The notes: a model not told the origin generated them from the sequence alone. 64,000 nt of DNA from Gigaspora rosea (GCA_003550325.1 QKWP01001084.1:70120-134119); one strand, 5' to 3'; positions 43,072 through 55,119 are shown, counted from the stretch's first letter. Numbers and translations: made by a program.

Positions 43072-44143
43072 ATAGGAATATTAAGTAGTTCAAATAAACT
43101 GGGTTCAAACCCGGTTCAGACTAATTTTTTAGTAGTGCATTCAAAGAAAAATTAACTAGTAGTTTCTGAACCAATTTCATAACCTTAGTTCATAACTTGG
43201 TTTATAAATCTAGTTTATAAACTTAATTTATATAACAAGTTTAGAAACCCGGGTTATGAACTAGTAGTTCAACCTATTTAAAATAATAATTCTAATCTAT
43301 CTATGTACAGTATATATATATATATATATGCACATGAAAATCAAATAGGATAAGCCCAAGATAATCATTTTTAAAAGAACAATAGTTCTTAATATTTCTT
43401 ATTTTTTCTATATATATTAATAATATAAAAATTATACAGATTTTCTGTTTTTACAAGTAAATGTTTGCTAATATCAAATTTTGACTTAAAAATTTTAATA
43501 ATTAATTTTAATAAGATAATATAATATAATTTTGATTTACATAGTTGATAGTAGCCCCAGCATATCTATCTTTTCGATCTGTTAACTTTTCATCAATTTG
43601 AAAATTTAAAGGTTGATTTAAACTATATTTACTATATCAATTAACTATATTATTATAATTATTTGAATAAATATAGTTATTTGAATAATTATATTTTATT
43701 TGAATAATAGTCGTTCTGTGAATATTCAAATAAACATTTGTAAATCTAAATTATTTGAATATTATAGTAATCAAATAGAAAATTAGTAAGCTCTACATAT
43801 GATAGATTAATATTATATCAATATATATTTTTGACGTTAAAACATGAAAACTATCAAAATAAAATATAAATTGAAAACATTATACTATAAATTTGTGATA
43901 TAATTAAAAAAAAATATTTTAAGCATGGTTTTTTATATTTAAAATAAACTTAGTTCATAAACTCGAGCTTAAACTTAAAGCTAACCCAAAGTTTATGCTT
44001 TGAGTTTATGAACTTAAGCTCAAACTCAAGTTTAACCTTTAAAGTTTGACTAAAGTTCATGAACTTCATATCAGTTTGTTTTTTCTTTAAACTTCTTAGG
44101 ACTGAACCAGAACCAAACTAAATGAACCACTTAATATCTCTAT
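43072..44143. mobile_element. 1.07-kb TIR element
   Basis: ATAGGAATATTAAGTAGTTC (43072) is mirrored by GAACCACTTAATATCTCTAT (44124-44143); the similarity extends inwards about 45 bases through GGTTCAG. The interior is AT-rich with further AAGCTTAAACT-type inverted words near 43940-44050. No ORF; target duplication not found. Confidence 0.65.
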
Positions 44144-44469
44144 ACCCAGATATTTTATATAGTAATTTACAGTAGTATTTTATGTTGGTTGATTATCTAT
44201 GCCTCTGAACATTCTGATATTTCAGTTTATTATTTAAATAAGCCAATTCTCTTACATTATTATAAATGACTAACCAATTTTATTTAATTCTTAGCTTGAA
44301 ATATGCTTTAGAAGAGAATTAATTTAACACTTCTTTTAGGGAAGTGCAATAAATTATGTGATTAGGGTTTATATAGATCCTGACCCCCCTAGTGATAGGA
44401 CTATCGACCAATCAAATTTTATAATATTTAAAAAAAACTCAAACGTCTTTGATCTGAAAATAAGCTACT

Positions 44470-45235
44470 CCATAATTGACAAAAGTCACTATATAGTAAA
44501 GTCTAAATTTTACTAAGCAAATTGATTAAAATTGTAAAGTAACCTTATCAGCAGGTCAAAATACACTTACCACAAAATTTTTATAAGTATTGGAGAATTT
44601 TTTATTAATTGACTTTTGATTTTTACATTCAACGAAAAAATTAAAATTTTTTAAAAAAATATATTCACCCCACAATTGACAAAAGTCGCTACATAGTAAA
44701 GTCTAAAATTTACTAAGTAATCGATTAAAATCGTATAAGTAACCTTATTCAGCAGATCAAAATATACTTACCATAAAATTTTCATAAATATTAGAGAATT
44801 TTTTATTAATTGACTTTTGATTTTTACGTTCGACAGAACAATTAAAATTTTTAAAAAAATATATTCGCCCCACAATTGACAAAAGTTGCTACATAGTAAA
44901 GTCTAAATTTTACTAAGTAAATCGATTAAAATCGTATAAGTAACCTTATTTAGCAGATCAAAATACACTTAATATAATATTTTTATAAATATTGAAAAAT
45001 TTTTTATTAATTGACTTTAGATTTTTACTTTCGACAGAAAAATTAAAATTTTTTAAAAAAATATATTCACCCCTCAATTGACAAACATTGCTACATAGTA
45101 AAGTCTAAATTTTACTATGCCAATCGATTAAAATCACATAAGTAACCTTTTTTCATAAGGTGTATTTGAGAACTTTTTATTAATTGACTTTTGATTTTTA
45201 CGTTCAATAGAAAAATTAAAATTTTTTAAAAAAAT
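44470..45235 (+). repeat. Four tandem ~200-bp units inside family A copy 2
   Basis: Units begin near 44470, 44673, 44870 and 45073 with CACAATTGACAAAAGTCGCT or variants. Same unit as at 3426-4215; the last is shortened. Confidence 0.8.
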
Positions 45236-45269
45236 ATTTACTTCAATATTATTGGCTATTTAGACTATA

Positions 45270-45628
45270 TGGGCCCTCAAAAGTAAAAACCAGACAATTT
45301 GACATTTTTGAAAATCAATCTGTTTGATTAATCAGGTGTAAAATTTAAAGCCCAAACTTTTTTACTTAATAATAAAAGCCTGATCACTTAATAAATTTTT
45401 GTAATACAACAATTAAAAGCTTTTGACACTATAATCTAAAAATAGATTTACTGAGATTTTAAAAGCAATCTACAGGTCTACAGATCTAATAATCCAGTTT
45501 AAACAGGTTTGTTAATCATGAATATACTATTTTTAGATTGGTTTGATCTTGTATAACAAAATAGTTTTTGCCGATTTTCTCAAAACTCGTGATCTGCAAA
45601 TTGTCTGGTTTCTACTTTTGAAGACCCA
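45270..45628. mobile_element. 359-bp TA-inserting MITE nested in family A
   Basis: Left end TGGGCCCTCAAAAGTAAAAA then CCAGACAATTTG; right end CAAATTGTCTGG then TTTCTACTTTTGAAGACCCA. TA dinucleotides flank it (45268-45269 and 45629-45630). The other family A copy has the uninterrupted ACTATATATATAGGA at this place, confirming insertion. TA duplication suggests Tc1/mariner mobilisation. Confidence 0.85.
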
Positions 45629-45689
45629 TATATATATATAGGACGTGATAGATGGGGAACCCCAGGAAATTACGTGATTTACTGCACTT

Positions 45690-46159
45690 TTCTTACCGAC
45701 CAGCCTGGCTCACAAAGGTGTGGGCCAAGGGTTTACCTGCTTGTTAACCCAGCCATTGAGCTGGGGTCAACCCGTATTACTAGCTGAGTCAGTACTAAGT
45801 TTAGAGCTTGGATTTGTTATCCATTTTGTAAATTTAAGCTATCATATTTTCCCAAAAATAAGCTACCTTTTTAGGGCCAAAAAATTATACAAAAAAAATA
45901 TAAAAGTAAGGTAATATTTAAAAAATTGCTAATAAAGACCTTTTTTAAAAAAAATTATATTTGAAAAGTAGATATTGGATAAAAAGATTATATAGTCACC
46001 CTGGTTATAATCACACCAGTATCACACTTTTGGGCCCCAAAAATTTGTGATTATAGCAAGGGTGTAATTATAGCCAAATGTTTTTAATATATAATTTTTA
46101 ATTACCTAAATAGTGTAAAAAATTAATTTATAAATTACATAAAGTTGTATTTAGGAAAA
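45690..46159. other. Spacer, no gene
   Basis: Contains the dispersed AGAGCTTGGATTTGTT word (also at 42537) and an imperfect palindrome around TTTTGGGCCCCAAAA (46028) flanked by GTTATAATCACA-type ends, related to the MITE at 52531. Confidence 0.4.
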
Positions 46160-47250
46160 TTATCCACTAACAGTATGTAGTTAAAAATTATGCTAGTTTA
46201 TATTAGCAATATCTATTGTAATTTACTATAAAAATTTATTTAAAAACTTATTACTATTACAATAATACAGGGCATATAGTTAAAGATATTTTATTTTGTG
46301 TTGAATTATCTATCATAATTTACAAAAATTACTTGCAGCCTATTAGGTAATAACTACTTTTTTTTTGTTTTTAATAATTAAAAGTAGTTTCTTATTTTAG
46401 CATTTATATAATTAAAGATCTGTCAGTTTGTATTGACATTATAGTTAATATCTAATATAATTTTGCTATAAAAATTCATTTAAATAACTTGCTTTTATTG
46501 TAGTGACATACAGTATATGGTATATAGTTAAAGATATTTTAATTGGTAATTGTATTATCATTTATATTATCGTATTTTCTGTAAAAAAAAAAAAATCAAA
46601 TTAAAAACTTACATGCTATTGTAGTAACATACAGTATATAGTTAAAATTATTTTTTAGTTTGTATTGTCATTATCATTGATGTTTATCATAATTTACTTT
46701 AAAGACATACTATTATATAACACAGTATATATTGGTTTATATTTGTATTATCATTAATATACTGTAAAAAAATTTATTTTAAAAAACTTACTATTATGGT
46801 GATACAGTATATAGTTAAAGATATGTTAGCTTGTATTTGCATTATCATAGGACCCTGAACATATAGTACAGAGGTCATACATTATGCAATTTAACAAAAG
46901 CCCCCAAAATTTAAAAAGCAAAAAAATAGGTTTTGGCAATTATCTTGGCATCCAGTGGTCCAATTTGAATAAACTTTTTTTAAAATAAAGCTCTCAGTAA
47001 TGCGCATCTAACAAAAAAAGTTTATTCAATTCTGATTACTGGATCAGAAGTTATTTAAACAAATGTAGTTTTGTCATTTTTAGCAAAATAGATCAAAATT
47101 GGTCAAAATCTAGTTATAACTTATATGAGAAATATCTGGGGTCCTATTATTATTGATGTTCTTGTAATTTATTGTAAAAAAATTCATTTTAAAAACTTAT
47201 ATACTATTGTAATTAATATATAATATGTAGTTAAAGTTATATTAGTTTGT
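46160..47250 (+). repeat. Degenerate satellite, ~110-150-bp units
   Basis: Recurrent order: CAGTATATAGTTAAAGATAT, TAGTTTGTATT, ATTATCATTGATGTT, CTGTAAAAAAATTCATTT, AAAACTTACTATTATTG. About seven units with variable length, interrupted by the MITE at 46849-47145; the array resumes after it. Confidence 0.65.
46849..47145 (-). mobile_element. 297-bp hAT-like MITE, family B copy 2
   Basis: Inverted copy of the element at 1708-2005: AGGACCCTGAACATATAG ... ATATCTGGGGTCCT. Imperfect 8-bp duplication ATTATCAT (46841-46848) and ATTATTAT (47146-47153). It interrupts a satellite array, which gives independent proof of insertion. Confidence 0.8.
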
Positions 47251-47870
47251 TGTCCAGAGTGAAGCAAAGGACTTTAGTTTTTCCGCATTGTGATACAAAG
47301 TTACTTTCTTGATGCATCACATATTAAAATATCAAAATTTTAACTTTGCATTTTCCATCTGTTCACTCACATGATTTTCAAACTATTTTTAATTGGTTTT
47401 ATATACCAATTTATGGAATTGATAATAACTTTTAATCCACTAGTCTGTTTTGGATAATTTAACTACCAAAATGTTTGTCTCAATAAAATGATTATATAAC
47501 TAGCTCAAAATTGTTAAAATCTAATTACAGGATTCCAAGATCATTCTACTTTTGTAAATTTATTTAACATTGAATAAGTCTTGATCTATTAGCCTGTTTT
47601 GAATGATTTAACTACCAAAATGTTCGTTTTGCTGAGATGATTCTAGCAAGTCCAAAATCGTTAAATTTTAATCACAAGATCCCAAAATTGATAAAGATTT
47701 GTATTGTTAGTCAATTATTATTTTTATAAAATAAACATGGGTATTATGGTGCAGTTAAGTATTTTAACTAATAATATGTGATATATTAATCAGAATCGAA
47801 TGATTTTAATACCATTTAATTTGTCTCATTATGATAAATCAAATAGTACCAAAATTGTTCAATTCTAATT
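47251..47870. repeat. Single arms of the 28.2-kb palindrome family
   Basis: About 47425-47550 and 47580-47710 both read as ...TTGATCYAYTAG...AACTACCAAAATGTT...GATTCTAGC...AAAATCGTTAAA.... These are diverged arms of the family at 28245. 47790-47870 is another imperfect palindrome (ACCATTTAATTTGTCTCATT). Confidence 0.5.
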
Positions 47871-48783
47871 AGAGGGCTTCCAGAAATTAGCTGATTTTTT
47901 TTTACTATGAGCCCATCTTACTTTTACCCCACCCACCCCACTTGATACCCCAATTAGCAAATCAGATTTTACGATTAAAAAGTTAGATATAATATTTAAT
48001 AGTGAATAACTTTTGATCTACTGGGCCAATTTTGATGATTTAACTACCAAAATGATTCTCTCAATAAGAGAGTTCTAGCAAGCCCAAAATTATTAAAATC
48101 TAATTACTGGATCCTAAGATCGAAATAGATTTGTGTTACTAATATAAACAATTTATAGTAATACAAATTTATTATGATCTTAGGATTCAGTAATTAGACT
48201 TTAATGATTTTGGACTTGCTAAAATCCTCTCATTGAGCTAATCATTTTGGTAGTTAAACCATCAAAATTGGCCCAGTAAATCAAAACTTATTAACAATTA
48301 AAAATTAATTTTCAATTATTAATAAGTTTTGATCTATTGGGCCAATTTTGATGATTTAACTACCAAAATGATCAGCTCAATGAGAGGATTCTAAAAGCCC
48401 AAAATTATAAAAATCCAATTACAGGATCCAGAGATCGGAATAAATTTGTGTTACTATAAATGGTTTATAATTTTTTAATAAATTATAAAACTTTTATAGT
48501 AATATATATCTATTCTGTTCTTAGGATTTAGTGATTAGATTTTAATTATTTTGGCTTGCTAGAATCCTCTCATTGAGAGGATCATTTTGGTAGTTAAATC
48601 ATTAAATTTGATCCAGTAAATTAAAAGTTATTCATTATTAAATATTGTTAATAAATCTATAATTTTGGTCAAAAATAATTTTGTAACTTTGGCCAGAATT
48701 ATAAAATTTTGGCCGGAATTATACCTGATACTTCAGCTGACCCACCCACCCCCCTGAAATCAGCTAATTTCTGGAAGCCCTCT
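47871..48783. mobile_element. 913-bp TIR element built of internal inverted repeats
   Basis: Ends AGAGGGCTTCCAGAAATTAG (47871) and CTAATTTCTGGAAGCCCTCT (48783) are perfect inverted repeats of at least 26 bp. Inside, two palindromes of the 28.2-kb family lie side by side (48000-48320 and 48320-48650), each around CTACCAAAATGAT. No ORF. Confidence 0.8.
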
Positions 48784-49188
48784 AAGTAGAAAACTAATTG
48801 CATTAGTGGTTTGTATATTTGACTATTATAAATTTAATAGCATGTTAAAGTACGAACATATCAATATTTTGCTTAGTTAAGTATAGTATTATTGCACAAT
48901 TTTGTAATCCCTATGATTGATTTTTTTATGATTAAATGGTAATTGCTAAAGATAGCCAATTTATTATAAGCTATTTAATCATACAAACTGCAATAAAACT
49001 GTTTTCTAATTAATGTATAAATAAGAAATGCTTTGTATAATCAGTTTGTGTAACTTCACATTCATTTATTTTTTTTTATATATTTATAATATAGGATTTT
49101 ATATTATATAATAGTTACTCAAGTATATAAACCATTTTATAGTTGATATAATAGTGGCTCCAAAGTATAAACTATTTTATATTAATAG

Positions 49189-49193
49189 TATTA
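49189..49193 (+). repeat. Left TSD (TATTA) of the Pack-type element
   Basis: TATTA is repeated at 52195-52199. Confidence 0.6.
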
Positions 49194-52100
49194 CCTAGGG
49201 GTTAGTAAAAATAAACGGGGAGGACAACTCAATGTTACACAAGTAGATAATTGATCTCCAAAACTGTCACGATATAAGCTTTACATAGTTTTTTATACAC
49301 AAATTTATATAATCCTGTAATCACCATCAAACAATTTTAATAAAAATTTCAGCTATTTGAATATGGATTTTTTTTCGAAATTCGGAATGGCTGAAGGCTG
49401 GTAACTAGCTTCATAAAAGCTTAGCACTAGTTTTCTATGTTTTTAAAAATTGAATCATATACTTCCCATAACGTGGCCTAGATTAAAAAATGTTAGCAAA
49501 GATATGTACTTGGATCAGAGAACATTAAAAAGCACCATGTAAAACCACTTAACTGCTCTGAACCTTAGAATAAATAACCTTGGATCTGGGAGGTGCTAAA
49601 AGGAATGAATATAAGGCATTTACTTATAATTCGGAAGGGCGTAGTTTATAATTCAGGGATGAATGTAAAGCATTCGTCAATGATCCAGAAGTTGAAAAGA
49701 ATTAATGTAATTCACTTGCATATGATCGAGGAGCTGATGAACATGTGTAAGGCCAAGGTTAAGGTAAGGCTAAGGTTAAGGCGGTGCTGCTTGTTTCACT
49801 AGCAATTATTTTACTAACATAGAGTTAAGGTTAACATTTGATTAGTTGCAGGTACATATTATGTCAGCTAAATGAGCTGTTAGTGAATGATTGTTGGTAA
49901 AGTAAAGCTGAACCAACATAAGGCATTCACTTATCAATAACAAAATTCAATTCAAACTTTTTCAATGGTTCGAATGGCGAGGCAAAGGACTTGAAGGTCT
50001 AACTTATATAGGAGTGTATCAAGATTCAAGCTATAATCGAATGAACTTAGCATTGAATTATCGAGCCTACTATGTGCATTTATAATTTAATTTTGTTTTA
50101 TTTTAAATAAATTTTTTTTAAAAAAATGTACATTAAATTTTACATAATAAAATTTTTATGTTGCTTTGCGAATGAATGAGCTAGATCCATAATTGCTATT
50201 TTACTGGTTTATAATAATGTACAATTACAAGAGCATTATTATTAAATTTCATATTTTTTACCTGAGGGCTATTAATAGCACCGCTACAAATGATGACTTC
50301 TCCTTTTGAGCAATAAAAGCCTCATGTACAGTACTATTGCAAAAATATCTTACGTGGTTGCAATATTTTCTTTTTTATTCTTTTCGTCCCAAATAATTTC
50401 TAATACGTGAGCATATGATCTAACATCTACAAAGTCATTTGGTTCTGAACCTGGATGAAATTCGACTTTTTTTAATGCATTTCTGAGATATCCATTAGCC
50501 AAAGAACATCTTTTTCTCTTTTCGTTGGTAGTTTATACATGTAATTTAATTAACATATTAAAATTATCAGTAACTATGGAATGTAGTTTATTAAAAAAAT
50601 TATATGTATAGTTTATTATTTTAAAAACCTGAAATCTTCCAACTCCATTTTGTCTTTCATCGTTAAAATCATTATTATAAGGAATTCCAAGGTTTTTCGC
50701 AGCATCAATCAAATTTGACATAATATCGTATGCCCCATTATGAGGGTCTTGCACATGATGTAAACCATTAAATCCATGTAATTGTTTAAATTTCTCATCC
50801 GGGTTTTCTTGTGAATTGTTCTCTAATGCTTTGAATGCTTTTTTAAATATATATAAAATATATATATATAGAAGTTACTGTATATTTCTGAATAAAGTAA
50901 TTTGAATAAATTGAATTAGCAAAATCATACGTACCTTCTAAACAATGATCCCAATCCCAAATTTTATATTCAGGACCTTGTGCTGCCCAATCATTGTATT
51001 GTTTCGCTTGACCTCGCCTAAAATGAAAAATCGGAATATGTATTAAAACAAAAAAATATGAAATACACATAACAAAGAAATAAGGTTGCGAAATTTGTAT
51101 ATAAACCATTGCATTCAAAGAACTGCATCCTCCCCAAACCTTTCCGTGTGGATAAGGAATCCTTTTTTTACCGTAACTTTTTTGGTAGGATTTACATGAC
51201 TTTTCATTTTTTGTTCTTGAGTAACATATCCCCAATCACAGTCATATAATCGGAAAGCCTATGTTAAAGAAATAATATGAATAACTAAATAAAAAAAAAA
51301 CTGTAAGAGTTTAACGGAAAAGTTTAGCGAAAAACGTTCTTTACCTTAAACCAAGTACATGGCAAGCTAATTAAACCATTAGCATGAACATTAGGTCCTC
51401 CAGCCTCCAATACTAGAATGTTAATATCTGGAATACCATGAATCAATTTTCTGGCAAGCACGCATCCTGCTGTACTCCTATGATAATAAAATCATAAGTT
51501 TCTTTAATTTTAAACTTTGCGTGTTTGTCATGATCGCAAATATTCTTCATCCAAAGTTCTCGAATTTTTGCATCCTTTTTCAAATCTTCTTGAGTTTTTT
51601 CAATTACGCTTGGAACTTTTTGACTCATATTTTTGTTAATAATCAAAAGGACTATTTGATCAGGTTGTATTTCATAGTGATTTTAATATCTTCATTCACA
51701 TAATCAGGCTGTGGTCTATATAACTAGTTGATTTTATACTGCTTAAATATGTATAGAATTTTTGTCTGTCTGGTATTGCGTCAAATTTTCGTTATCGTGA
51801 ATAGATTTTATACAATCTATACCGGTATTAAACTCGGCTTATTACATGCATATAAAATAAATATAGTTTGCTAGAGGTTTAAAATGATATATATCGGTTA
51901 ATAAATCAGATTTTAATATTTGACGATTTCAATTATTTAGGGAAATGATATTTGGTTTCTACGAATACCAAAACATACCTAATCTCTACACAAATCTACC
52001 AAACAATAGAATTCAAATGTGGCAGTAATGTATCTTGAATCAGCGAGTAATCAATATAGCCAAAAGTTCTTTTACATAGCATCGTGAACATTTTTATTAT

Positions 52101-52194
52101 ACATTTATGATTGTTATACAAAATAATCACACATCATCTTTATTGGCTATATACTATAATAAGTTGCCACCCGTTTATTTTACTAACCCCTAGG
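49194..52194. mobile_element. 3.0-kb Pack-type TIR element with captured gene fragment
   Basis: Left CCTAGGGGTTAGTAAAAATA then AACGGGG; right CCCGTTTATTTTACTAACCC then CTAGG. The TIRs match over about 35 bases with few differences, and both ends abut TATTA. The interior holds ~1 kb of unassigned sequence with a ~50-bp degenerate repeat (ATAAGGCATTCACTTA words at 49608, 49670 and 49919). It then holds an intron-bearing 5' fragment of a GMC oxidoreductase gene with its upstream region (50262-51900). No transposase was found. Gene fragment with introns, between TIRs, is what Pack-type elements look like. Confidence 0.75.
50262..51628 (-). pseudogene. GMC oxidoreductase 5' fragment, introns retained
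   Basis: Minus strand from ATG at 51628. Exon 1 (to 51345): KETYDFIIIG, then after a small frameshift TAGCVLARKL and ILVLEAGG, the FAD-binding Rossmann region. Intron 51344-51259 (GTAAAG...ACATAG). Exon 2: DCDWGYVTQEQ, frameshift, GKVWGGCSSLNAMVY, the first GMC signature; its donor is damaged. Exon 3 (51017-50935): GQAKQYNDWAAQGPEYKIWD. Exon 4 (50837-50639): LENNSQENPDEKF, LIDAAKNLGIPYN, ERQNGVGRFQ. Exon 5 (~50522-50262): CSLANGYLRNALKK, a stop and shift, then GEVIICSGAINSPQ, the second GMC signature, ending at a donor GTAAAA. The C-terminal substrate domain with its catalytic His is absent. Such enzymes oxidise alcohols, sugars or choline using FAD. Confidence 0.88.
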
Positions 52195-52420
52195 TATTAC
52201 TCTAGTGTGATTTACTTATTTTAGGTATATTTTAATAAGCCAGAGTAGAGTGATACCTAAATCACGTTGGTATAGAGTGACTTATACTCCTAAGTTACTC
52301 CGGAGCATTATACACCATTAATATTCCTAGTGCCATGGCTTGATAACTAGTTAGCTATCACATCATTATTTGTCCAATCATCTAATAGAATCAAACATAT
52401 GTCTAGTTTAATTTATTTTT
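52195..52420. other. Spacer with right TSD and a degenerate inverted repeat
   Basis: TATTA at 52195-52199. TGTGATTTACTTATTTTAGG is loosely mirrored by GATACCTAAATCACG near 52252. Confidence 0.4.
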
Positions 52421-53061
52421 GCATAATAATAGATTTTTTGATTAAAAAATTATTATGCAATTTTTATATTAAAAAATTAGTAAAATATTTTTAATTATAA
52501 TTATTTAATAATTTTTTTTCTATTGTCTTTCTCCTATATAATCACCTTCTATATAATCACATCATAGTAAAATCTTTTTATAATCACACCAAAATTTGCA
52601 ACCACTTTACTAATAAAATTATAAAAAAAAGACTTTTTATAAGCACATTATAATAAAACCCTTTATACAATCACACAATTTGCATAATATGGACTGCGTG
52701 ATTATAGAGGAGGAAAACAGTAATTTTAAAGTTTTCAATCTTTGCTGCATCCTTAACAAAGTTACGTTTCAAAATTTACATATATATATTAAAATTTCAA
52801 TTAAAGTATACATTTCAAATTAACATATATATTTTACGGTATATATGCTGTATATGTTAATTTGAAACGTATACTTTAATTGAAATTTTAATATATACTG
52901 TATATGTAAATTTTGAAAATGTAACTTTGTTAAGAATGCAGCAAAGATTGAAAGACTTTAAAATTGAAGAAAAAAAATTTTATTAATCAAAAATATTTTA
53001 CTAATTTTTTTAATATAAAAAATTGTGTAATAATTTTTTAATCAAAAATCTATCATTATGC
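52421..53061. repeat. Composite foldback element
   Basis: The outer arms GCATAATAATAGATTTTTTG (52421) and its inverse ending TTATGC (53061) run inwards about 95 bases. After the inserted MITE, the inner arms 52722-52837 and 52845-52968 are near-perfect (TCAATCTTTGCTGCAT, AACAAAGTTAC, TTTCAATTAAAGTATAC). Removal of the MITE would leave one palindrome of roughly 460 bp. Confidence 0.8.
52531..52712. mobile_element. 182-bp MITE in the left arm of the foldback element
   Basis: CTCCTATATAATCAC (52531) is mirrored by GTGATTATAGAGGAG (ends 52712), one mismatch. The interior repeats TATAATCACA words. The right arm of the palindrome lacks this segment, so the insertion is later than the foldback structure. 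Confidence 0.75.
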
Positions 53062-54980
53062 AATTAAATGATTGACCACTCCAATTTCAAAAATTATTAC
53101 CTATGGCAATTTATGATTCGTGGAACAGCAACAAAAAATGGCATAACTTAAAAACAAAAACTTTTTTAAAGCTTTTCTTGGCCAATCTGTAGCTTTAAGT
53201 CTTAATTACGATTGTTTAATTTTAAGTAATCAATTAAAATTTACTAGTAGTTAGCAATTTTTATGTTATTTTTAATCAATCACAATAAAATAAGCCAATC
53301 AGAATCGAGTATTTGTTTGAAAATTTTGGCGCGGTTTATGCTTTATGACTTACCTCCCGTGATTTTTATCCAATAAACCCAATGAAACTCAATTACAATA
53401 TCATATGATAATTCATAACAAAATGTCTGATTCTATATCATATGACATTATGATCATCTGCCATAGTAACACATAATTTCATATGAGTTTGTCGAATATG
53501 CGATGTGATCGAGGTCAATTATGCAATGGATGCGAAATAACTTTAAAATGCGAAATAATTAAATGGATGATGCGTTTTTAAGAGGTGCGATGAAAAAAAA
53601 TGGTGAATTATGCGCTTTCACATAATCCTGGACACCCTAATCACCAGTTCAGTAGCGAATGAATTTCTAGGAACGACAACCAATCAGATCGATTTTTATT
53701 CAAGTTATCTTATTGTGCACCATAATTGAGGGAAGAATGTGACCTGTTCTTATGACCATAAATCGCTTTTTGAGAAAAAATGATTTTTGCGCCAATATAA
53801 AAATACCAATTATTTTACATACATGAGTTTGAAACCAACAATTTTATTATCTTGGATCAGTTCTCATAGGAGTAAAATCTAGTGGCTGTGGTGACCGTCG
53901 AATTATTATTCGTTTATATTGAAATGAATCCTTTTTTTCTATGGTTTATTTTACCAAAAGAATTTGATTAGAATTTATTGTAAAGAAAATTAAGGGACTA
54001 TAATAAAAAAAAAAATTCATTCTGAGATACGTATTGTCTGTTTATCAATTTTATCCTTATTATCGTCTCTTTTTACAGGATGACTGGATATTATTGTGAT
54101 GAACACAGAAAGTAACACCACTAATAAGGTAATAACCTGATCGTCAACTTTCATTGTTTCTTTTCTTTTTCTTATTAATAATAATCTCAATTATGTACTA
54201 CTAAATTGAAAATAGATATTAGCCGATTCACCACTTGGAGAATGAGCTAAACTAACATGGAATTTTTACCGAATATGGTGACGGTTACGCGCGTTATTAA
54301 TTAGTATTAGAGAAAAAAAATGATCCCAAATAACAATATAACAATACATATATTTATGACAAATTTCGTGGCTTTGAAGTTTGGTTTTGATTCTCTATCC
54401 ATTGTGGGCTTAGATATACAATTTAAGCATTCGAAAAATGTGACATTCGTTATTATCAATAAAGTCGCTGGCGCGCATACGTTGTTACGTATGAGATCCC
54501 AAATTCAAAAATTCTGACAATTCATTATTTTTTAATAAGATAAAGCAAAGGATATGTTTGCGATACGATTCCCCGAAAATTTATTTCCCTGACAGGCCAC
54601 TTATTCGACATCACACAGGTGACAATCTGTTAAAAATGTATAGCCGCAATTAACCCTATGTGATGTGATATAGTAAGCTGTTTGGATTTTGACTTTTAAT
54701 ATGTACTAGCTAACAACATGTTGTGACACTACGTATTATGTCTGATCTAACGTTGACGAAGGCAGATAGCGATAGTAGATTTCTTTTACGTATATCGATA
54801 TATATATTCTATAACATGATCAATATTACTTAAAGCGGGATGAAAAATGTCGTATTGATTAATGAAAATCTTGGTTGGATTGTATTCGTTACATTATGTA
54901 GGTCAAGCATTCTCTTCGTAAGATGTCATCACGTGTCATCACGTAAAATGCCGTAAAGTACTTGAATAAAACAAAAATAA
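53062..54980. other. No gene recognised
   Basis: AT-rich intergenic DNA. The 65-codon frame at 54320 has no recognisable features and is not called. Confidence 0.4.
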
Positions 54981-54989
54981 TAAAGTGCG

Positions 54990-55110
54990 CTAGGATGGCA
55001 TGTCACAATGTCGAATTTGTTTCAATTTTTTTGGACATATGTCCAATTGAAAATGGACATATGTCCAAAAAAAATTGAAATCAATTGGACATAGTGACGT
55101 GCCATCCCTG
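54990..55110. mobile_element. 121-bp palindromic hAT MITE
   Basis: CTAGGATGGCATGTCAC and GTGACGTGCCATCCCTG form the ends, flanked by TAAAGTGCG at 54981-54989 and 55111-55119. The centre TTTTTTTGGACATATGTCCA / TGGACATATGTCCAAAAAAA is a perfect hairpin with an 8-base loop. The CAGGGATGG-type end with an 8-9-bp duplication fits hAT. Confidence 0.88.
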
Positions 55111-55119
55111 TAAAGTGCG

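Larger units (their letters stand above)
44342..45689 (+). mobile_element. Family A element, second full copy
   Basis: AAGTGCAATAAATTATGTGA (44342) and TTACGTGATTTACTGCACTT (ending 45689) are the TIRs. The layout equals the copy at 3296: GATAGGACTATCGACCAATC, four tandem units, TTATTGGCTATTTAGACTAT, GATGGGGAACCCC. Without the nested MITE it is about 990 bp, close to the 1001 bp of the other copy. Confidence 0.8.

Noticed and set aside
49593-49802. 69-codon frame in the Pack-type element
   Set aside because: Lies in a ~50-bp degenerate repeat with no recognisable motif.
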